Assembly: GCF_027111355.2 (NCBI RefSeq)
Contig: NZ_CP114291.2
Coordinates: 2,790,001 to 2,854,000 of the forward strand
DNA: 64,000 nucleotides
Reading direction: 5' to 3'
From: Flavobacterium eburneipallidum
GTDB lineage: Bacteria; Bacteroidota; Bacteroidia; Flavobacteriales; Flavobacteriaceae
Shown here: piece by piece, positions 59,893 to 64,000 of the stretch
Position numbering within the stretch: position 1 is the stretch's first letter
Layout: each line of letters starts with the position of its first letter
Made by a program: the position numbers and the translations under genes
The notes under the pieces: model-generated
Database searches by the model: none
What the model saw: only the letters and a program-made list of their open reading frames with translations
What the model was told of the DNA's origin: nothing

Positions 59893-60180
59893 ATGAAAAA
59901 ACTGCAAGCAAAGATGGACCGTTTGTTAAACAAGTTTGATGGAAGTTGGAAAGTACTTCCTTTAAAAGTACAGTATAAATACCTCCTGATTTTTTTCTTG
60001 GGCTATGCGCTACTAACCATGGGAATGATTCTAAAAGTCGTGCATGATACAAGAAAATCCAATCAAGGAATAATCATCGAACACATTGAAAACCCTGCCA
60101 TTAAAAAGAACGAATCCGATACATCATTGTGGGATTCCTTATTAATGATTAAAAAAAACAAGACAAATGAAAGAAAGTGA
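59893..60180 (+). CDS. traL: Conjugative element protein TraL-like, small membrane protein
   Basis: The start at 59893 (MKKLQAKMDRLLNKFDG) is preferred to TTG at 59872. The 95-residue protein has one membrane helix (YKYLLIFFLGYALLTMGMILKVV near residues 31-53) with a cytoplasmic basic start. Its size, topology and position just before traM fit the small TraL-type protein of Bacteroidota conjugative transposons. It overlaps traM by 14 bp. Direct sequence recognition is limited, so the name rests partly on gene order. Confidence 0.62.
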   Translation: MKKLQAKMDRLLNKFDGSWKVLPLKVQYKYLLIFFLGYALLTMGMILKVVHDTRKSNQGIIIEHIENPAIKKNESDTSLWDSLLMIKKNKTNERK

Positions 60181-61480
60181 AAACAAAAAGAGTGTCGTCT
60201 TTGTTACGGACGGCAACTCAAATGAAACTGCGGATGTAGTTCTGGAAAGTAAATTAAACCAAGTCGAGAAGCTTAAAAAGTCCCTCATGTTCACATTAAT
60301 GGGAGTTGCATTCTTAGGCTGTATGTATCTCATATTTAAACCTTCCGAAGACACAAAAAAGATGGAAAACATAGGGCTAAATGATGCTGTCCCACAAGCT
60401 ACCGATGCTGGATTGGAGGCTGACAAGCAAAAAGCGTATGAACAAGAAATGTTGGAACAAAAGCATCAGGAAAAACAAAATGCCCTGACATCATTGTCCG
60501 ACTATTGGAATGAAGACAACCCCGTGGAAACCGTCGGAGCGAATGCTGAAATTACGGATGAAGATGCTCGAAAACCAGTAAAGAGCACTAATCCGGCATT
60601 GAACAGCTACCGAAATGCACAAAGCACCGTAGGCTCTTTTTATCAAAATGATCCTTCGGAGACACAGCAATTACGCAAACAACTGGATGAGCTAAAAAAG
60701 GAATTAGACCACAAGGACAGTGAACCCATTAATCCTGTGGAAGCCCAGTTGGAATTAATGGAAAAATCGTATCAGATGGCTGCCAAATATCTTCCGATGA
60801 ATGCTAGCTCAACGGAACAGTCACCACCACAATCCGTTTCTAGTTCTTCTTCTCCAAAAGAAAAATTTGTTGCGCTTGCTCCTAGCCAGAAAAATGCCGT
60901 TTCATCTTTAGGCAGAGCACCCAACGAGAGTGCTTCTTTAGTCAATTGGAGTAAAAATCGTCCACCTGATTTTTATGCTGCTGGGCAAACCAAACAAGAA
61001 GTGCAAACCAGAAACAGTGTTCGTGCGATCATACAAGAAACTCAAGTAATAACTGCGGAAAGCAGTGTTCGTATCCGTTTGTTGGAGCCAGCCAAAACAG
61101 CAAATATTTTGATTCCACAAGGAACCCTATTGACGGCAAACGCCAAATTTCAAGAAGGACGCCTACAATTGAAAATTAGTTCGTTGGCAATAAACGGCAC
61201 CATTTTGCCAGTTGACATTACAGTATTTGGATTGGATGGACAACAAGGTCTAGTTGTTCCCTACTCGCCCGAAAGAAGTGCTGTTACTGAAATGGCAGCC
61301 AACATGGGGCAAGCTTCTGGCAGTAGCATCATGATGACCAATTCTGCTGGACAGCAAGTGGCTGGCGATCTGAGCCGAGGTGTTGTGCAGGGTGTTTCAG
61401 GATACTTTTCCAAAAAAATAAAAACTCCCAAAATAACATTGAAAGCGGGCTACCAGATGTTCCTTGTTTCAAAAAACTAA
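60167..61480 (+). CDS. traM: Conjugative transposon protein TraM
   Basis: The 437-residue protein has an N-terminal cytoplasmic segment, one membrane helix (SLMFTLMGVAFLGCMYLIF near residues 39-57) and a long flexible region rich in Gln, Ser and Pro. A C-terminal beta-domain follows (RNSVRAIIQETQVITAESSVRIRLLEP near 285, IPQGTLLTANAKF near 315, KAGYQMFLVSKN at the end). This VirB10-like architecture is that of TraM of CTnDOT-type elements, part of the mating channel spanning the envelope. It sits between traL and the broken traN, the standard order. Confidence 0.88.
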   Translation: MKESENKKSVVFVTDGNSNETADVVLESKLNQVEKLKKSLMFTLMGVAFLGCMYLIFKPSEDTKKMENIGLNDAVPQATDAGLEADKQKAYEQEMLEQKHQEKQNALTSLSDYWNEDNPVETVGANAEITDEDARKPVKSTNPALNSYRNAQSTVGSFYQNDPSETQQLRKQLDELKKELDHKDSEPINPVEAQLELMEKSYQMAAKYLPMNASSTEQSPPQSVSSSSSPKEKFVALAPSQKNAVSSLGRAPNESASLVNWSKNRPPDFYAAGQTKQEVQTRNSVRAIIQETQVITAESSVRIRLLEPAKTANILIPQGTLLTANAKFQEGRLQLKISSLAINGTILPVDITVFGLDGQQGLVVPYSPERSAVTEMAANMGQASGSSIMMTNSAGQQVAGDLSRGVVQGVSGYFSKKIKTPKITLKAGYQMFLVSKN

Positions 61481-61514
61481 ACATTTCATTCTGTAAAACT
61501 TTAAAAAACAAAAT

Positions 61515-62416
61515 ATGAAAACACTAATTAAACACGGTATCGCATTGATTTTACTGTTAGGAATCCATGCCGAATCTCAAGCGCAAAATACCGTTTCCAA
61601 TGTTACGACACTGAACTTGGAAAAAATTCCATCTTATCAAATTGAAGTCACCTACAATAAAACTTCGCATCTGATATTTCCTGCTCCCATCCGCTACGTG
61701 GATTTGGGAAGTGAATTTCTAATTGCGGACAAGGCAAAAGAGGTGGAAAATGTATTACGCTTAAAAGCCACAGTTCGTGACTTTGCAGAGGAAACCAATT
61801 TTTCCGTGATAACGGAAGATGGACGGTTTTATAATTTTAATGTATGCTACAATCATTTCCTGATAAAATGAATTACAACCTATTACAATTAAAGGAAAAT
61901 GCAAGTGGAGCGGATGCAAATGAAGTTTTATTTGAAGAGTTGGGAAGCAACTCCCCTTCAATGGTCAATACGGTATTGGAAGCAATTTATGGAGAAAACA
62001 AAAGAATCATTAAGCACATAGACTCCAAAAGTTTTGGCATACGGTTTTTGTTGAAAGGAATCTACATTCACAATGACAAGTTGTATCTCCATACCGAACT
62101 CATTAATTGTAGCAATGCGCCTTTCCAAATTGATTTTGTCCAATTCAAAGTGGTGGATAAAAAACGTGCCAAACGCACCTTGATTCAAGAAAGAGTGCTG
62201 ACTCCATTACGAACTTACAAACCACTAGATGAAATCGTGGGCAATGCAAAAAAGCAAAACGTTTTTCTATTGAATCAATTTACCATTTCCGATGATAAGC
62301 TACTCTTAATAGAGCTGTATGAAAATAACGGTGAAAGACATCAGGTTTTGAAAGTGGAATGTTGTGATTTGGTAAGAGCAAAACTCATAAAGAATGTGGA
62401 GTTAAAAATTAATTGA
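61515..62416 (+). pseudogene. traN: Conjugative transposon protein TraN, split by a frameshift
   Basis: Two overlapping frames together make one TraN. The first (61515-61871, 118 residues) has the signal peptide and the N-terminal TraN domain: IEVTYNKTSHLIFPAPIRYVDLGS, then VRDFAEETNFSVITEDGRFYNFNV. The second (to 62416) continues with FPDKMNYNLLQL and the rest of the protein (GIYIHNDKLYLHTELINCSN and onward). Reading passes correctly if one base is added near 61848-61856, which gives FNVCYNSFPDKMNYNLL. TraN is an outer-membrane-associated part of the mating channel, so its loss would impair transfer. A sequencing error or programmed shift cannot be ruled out. Confidence 0.82.
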
Positions 62417-62442
62417 TCGTTTCATTCTCGATACCCAACAAA

Positions 62443-62475
62443 GAGGCTATTTCACCAATTGTGATTTAGCCTTTT
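62443..62475 (+). terminator. traN: Imperfect hairpin terminator after traN
   Basis: AGGCT...TTCAC pairs with GTGA...AGCCT with an internal mismatch, and a T-run follows on the plus strand, 27 bp after the traN stop. Confidence 0.6.
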
Positions 62476-62532
62476 TCCATTCACGAGTTTCGATACTAGC
62501 ATTTAAAATTCTTTAAATCAACATATTGCAAG

Positions 62533-62560
62533 TTTGAAAGACTATTTTTTTGTAAATTTA
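62533..62560 (+). promoter_or_regulatory. Candidate promoter of the 91-residue membrane-protein gene
   Basis: TTTG at 62533-62536 and TAAATTTA at 62553-62560 are 16 nt apart, close to the TTTG/TAnnTTTG layout, about 28 bp before the ATG. Confidence 0.45.
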
Positions 62561-62588
62561 TAAAGTGTAATTCAAAAATATTTCCATT

Positions 62589-62864
62589 ATGAGTCCTGCA
62601 TTGGTTTTAAGCATTTTAGCTTTGGTATGTGGTTTTGGTCTTCGCTATTGGATTAACAGACGGAAATTTTACCGAAGAAGTCCCACGGGGGCGGAAGGTT
62701 TTTCGAGTTATGAAAAATCAGTATTCATTTCTTTTCTGGAGCGTACAGGAAAATGGATTGCCTATGTTCTGATTGTTTTTGGACTTTTGTTCCTCTGGAG
62801 CCATTCAAGACAAAAGAAAGAAAAAGACAAGAAGGTTCAAATTGAAGTGCAAAATCCAAAATAA
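62589..62864 (+). CDS. Small two-helix membrane protein of the conjugative element
   Basis: The 91-residue protein has an N-terminal helix (ALVLSILALVCGFGLRYWI), a conserved polar centre (RRKFYRRSPTGAEGFSSYEKSVFISFLE) and a second helix (WIAYVLIVFGLLFLW) followed by a basic tail. Relatives recur next to tra and PRTRC genes in Bacteroidota mobile elements and are sometimes labelled molybdenum transporter permease, which seems unjustified for a two-helix protein. The function is unknown. It has its own promoter and converges on the PRTRC genes. Confidence 0.7.
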   Translation: MSPALVLSILALVCGFGLRYWINRRKFYRRSPTGAEGFSSYEKSVFISFLERTGKWIAYVLIVFGLLFLWSHSRQKKEKDKKVQIEVQNPK

Positions 62865-62882
62865 CGAAGCGGCGTTCTTTTG

Positions 62883-62920
62883 CTTCTTTTCTTTGGTCGC
62901 CAATGCGGAAAGAAAAGAAG
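62883..62920. repeat. Inverted repeat CTTCTTTTCTTT/AAAGAAAAGAAG
   Basis: The two 12-bp arms are perfect complements separated by 14 bases (GGTCGCCAATGCGG), just after the membrane-protein gene. No T-run follows on either side. Confidence 0.55.
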
Positions 62921-62933
62921 TTGGATAAAGCTC

Positions 62934-62961
62934 AAAAAAAGGAGGATACAGAATATCCTCC
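62934..62961 (-). terminator. Terminator of the PRTRC genes
   Basis: GGAGGATA pairs with TATCCTCC around a 5-base loop, and AAAAAAA ahead of it gives a T-run on the minus strand. The PRTRC ThiF stop is 130 bp away, so two other dyads lie in between. Confidence 0.65.
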
Positions 62962-62980
62962 ACTAATTTCGCAACCTTTT

Positions 62981-63077
62981 TGGTAAAATGGGAGCATTCT
63001 CCTTTTACCGAATTGGTTGCTTCCTTTTTACTGCAAAAAGACTTTTCCGACCATCGGAAGGAAGTGTCTTTTTGCAG
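62981..63077. repeat. Two further dyads in the convergent spacer
   Basis: GGTAAAA (62981) pairs with TTTTACC (to 63009). CTGCAAAAAGAC (63031-63042) pairs with GTCTTTTTGCAG (63066-63077), with an inner TTCCGA-TCGGAA stem. They are DNA or RNA hairpins without clear T-runs on the relevant strand and may be processing or termination signals. Confidence 0.5.
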
Positions 63078-63090
63078 CCCGATTTTGATT

Positions 63091-63897
63091 TTATCCAACG
63101 GCAATGGGTTGCGACCTAAAATCCTTCAAATTGAGAAAAAAGCCTCTATTATGGGTCAATCCGTTACGAAATAAACCCCATAAAAGGGAACATCCCATTT
63201 GTGCCAATGTCGAATTAACGTACAAATCTTGTTTTTCCAATGCTTCAGCAAGGGAGCAACTTGGAGTATCGTCCTTGGCTTCAGACTGTTTCAGCAGTTC
63301 CGCAAATTCTTCGGTTACCATTGGCAAGTTGGAAATGGTTTCGTACTTTTCGGAATGAGGTTGTTTTATTGTACCAATGGTGGATAGCAATACTTGTCCT
63401 GTATATTGGCTGTTGCCAAAATCCATCCAATAGCGTGGACGATTGAAATACGCATTACCATTGTGGCTTTGTTTCAATATTTCGGCAATTTCAAAACGAG
63501 CTTTGACAGTGTCCACACAACTAATGTAAATGGTTGCTCCTGTGTGTTCGGGCAATTTTCCCAAACTGCTTTTTTCGAATTTTATGGTTTCTGCTTTCCA
63601 GTTTGTACCCGACCAACGGTTGGCTCTGTTAATTAAGGCTACCGATTTATACAATCCTGTTTCGCTACTGGCAAATCGCTGTCTGCCCAAATTGGCTTCG
63701 GTTACCACGTCATCATCCCACAAACGGACGTTTAAACCTGCGTGACCCAATGCCATGAGGCTGTGATTCATTTCCATGAGGGCGGTCAGCACCTTTGAAC
63801 CCGTTCCTCCTGCTCCAATAAGGTTTACTGTAATGGGATTGGTGGGATTGATTAAATTGTTGTCCGTAAAATGGACTTTTGTTTTTTCAGAATTCAT
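63091..63897 (-). CDS. PRTRC system ThiF-family protein
   Basis: The start at 63897 (MNSEKTKVHFTD) overlaps the stop of the upstream gene in a TGATG. The 268-residue protein is a ThiF/E1-like nucleotide-binding protein: VNLIGAGGTGSKVL near residue 25, RLWDDDVVTEANLGRQRF near 60, and YISCVDTVKARFEI near 125. The C-terminal CSLAEALEKQDLYVNSTLAQMG segment is typical of the ThiF protein of PRTRC systems. These systems are gene sets of plasmids and conjugative elements with unknown biochemical roles. It is co-transcribed with the PRTRC protein B gene. Confidence 0.9.
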   Translation of the reverse strand: MNSEKTKVHFTDNNLINPTNPITVNLIGAGGTGSKVLTALMEMNHSLMALGHAGLNVRLWDDDVVTEANLGRQRFASSETGLYKSVALINRANRWSGTNWKAETIKFEKSSLGKLPEHTGATIYISCVDTVKARFEIAEILKQSHNGNAYFNRPRYWMDFGNSQYTGQVLLSTIGTIKQPHSEKYETISNLPMVTEEFAELLKQSEAKDDTPSCSLAEALEKQDLYVNSTLAQMGCSLLWGLFRNGLTHNRGFFLNLKDFRSQPIAVG

Positions 63898-64000
63898 CAC
63901 AACAAGTTTTTTAAGGTTTTGGCACTCATTTTTAATACCTCTTTAGGGAAAGCTTTGTTTGTATTTATAAGGCTTTCCCAAAGTGTCACACAGTTTCCTT
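63897..64000 (-). CDS. PRTRC system protein B, C-terminal end only (cut by window)
   Basis: On the minus strand the frame is open from the window edge to a TGA at 63897-63899 and reads TLWESLINTNKAFPKEVLKM then SAKTLKNLL. This fits the C-terminus of PRTRC protein B, the usual partner just before the ThiF gene. Only about 34 residues are visible, so the name rests on gene order and a recalled ending. Confidence 0.55.
   Translation of the reverse strand, partial: GNCVTLWESLINTNKAFPKEVLKMSAKTLKNLL

Noticed and set aside
62589..62864. Molybdenum ABC transporter permease
   Set aside because: At 91 residues with two helices it cannot be a full permease; the label sometimes attached to relatives is not supported.

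Overview
The window is a Bacteroidota chromosome segment, most likely from Flavobacterium or a close relative. The evidence is the gliding genes gldF and gldG, type IX secretion C-terminal signals, AT-rich DNA, and the TAnnTTTG promoter element typical of Flavobacteriia upstream of most genes. No rRNA, tRNA, CRISPR array or complete insertion sequence was seen.

Region 1 (1-28932) is a large carbohydrate-degradation cluster whose enzymes fit rhamnogalacturonan-I and galactan-decorated pectin. A plus-strand run (a GH78-like rhamnosidase cut by the window edge, a GH63/GH37-like enzyme, two GH35 and one GH2) converges at a shared terminator (11372-11407) on a minus-strand operon. That operon reads rhaM, GH2, a CBM9-like/PKD protein, GH105, PL22, GH2. 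Further minus-strand units encode a large PL11 lyase with a T9SS signal, a SASA-type acetylesterase, and a non-catalytic T9SS protein that shares the N-terminal domain of the PL11 lyase. Three minus-strand promoters (before rhaM, the PL11 gene and the non-catalytic gene) carry the same tandem operator, CAG(G/T)(A/G)TA-N3-CAGGA(C/T)A. It sits exactly 18 nt from a TAnnTTTG element each time, so these units form one regulon. No SusC/SusD pair and no regulator gene lie in the window.

Region 2 (29182-47230) is core genome: pepT, a lysine-rich histone-like protein, an orphan ABC ATPase, an ankyrin protein, purC, a Cof-type HAD phosphatase, phoH, a SAM hydrolase, a DUF1493 protein, gldFG, dnaN, a DsbA-family protein, a membrane-anchored MutS homologue, a universal stress protein and mnmE. 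Several intergenic spaces hold palindromic repeats.

Region 3 (about 47230 to the window end) is an integrative conjugative element or its remnant inserted after mnmE. It starts with an HTH/zinc-finger gene and a tyrosine integrase. Defence-type cargo follows: an AbiEi/AbiEii toxin-antitoxin pair, a NdpA-like plus membrane-protein pair, a DUF3892 gene, and an ABC-three-component (ABC-3C) system flanked by two small leaderless membrane-protein genes, with an XRE regulator. A gene-free stretch with a strong RNA-like fold comes next. Then come a truncated SusC-like gene, traL, traM, a frameshifted traN, a small membrane protein and PRTRC genes (ThiF and part of protein B). The conjugation genes normally found before traL are absent from the visible part and traN is broken, so the element may be impaired.

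The most promising less-described items are the ABC-3C system with its matching tail motifs and twin flanking micro-proteins, the NdpA/membrane-protein pair, the three-promoter operator, and the folded RNA candidate at 58950-59036.
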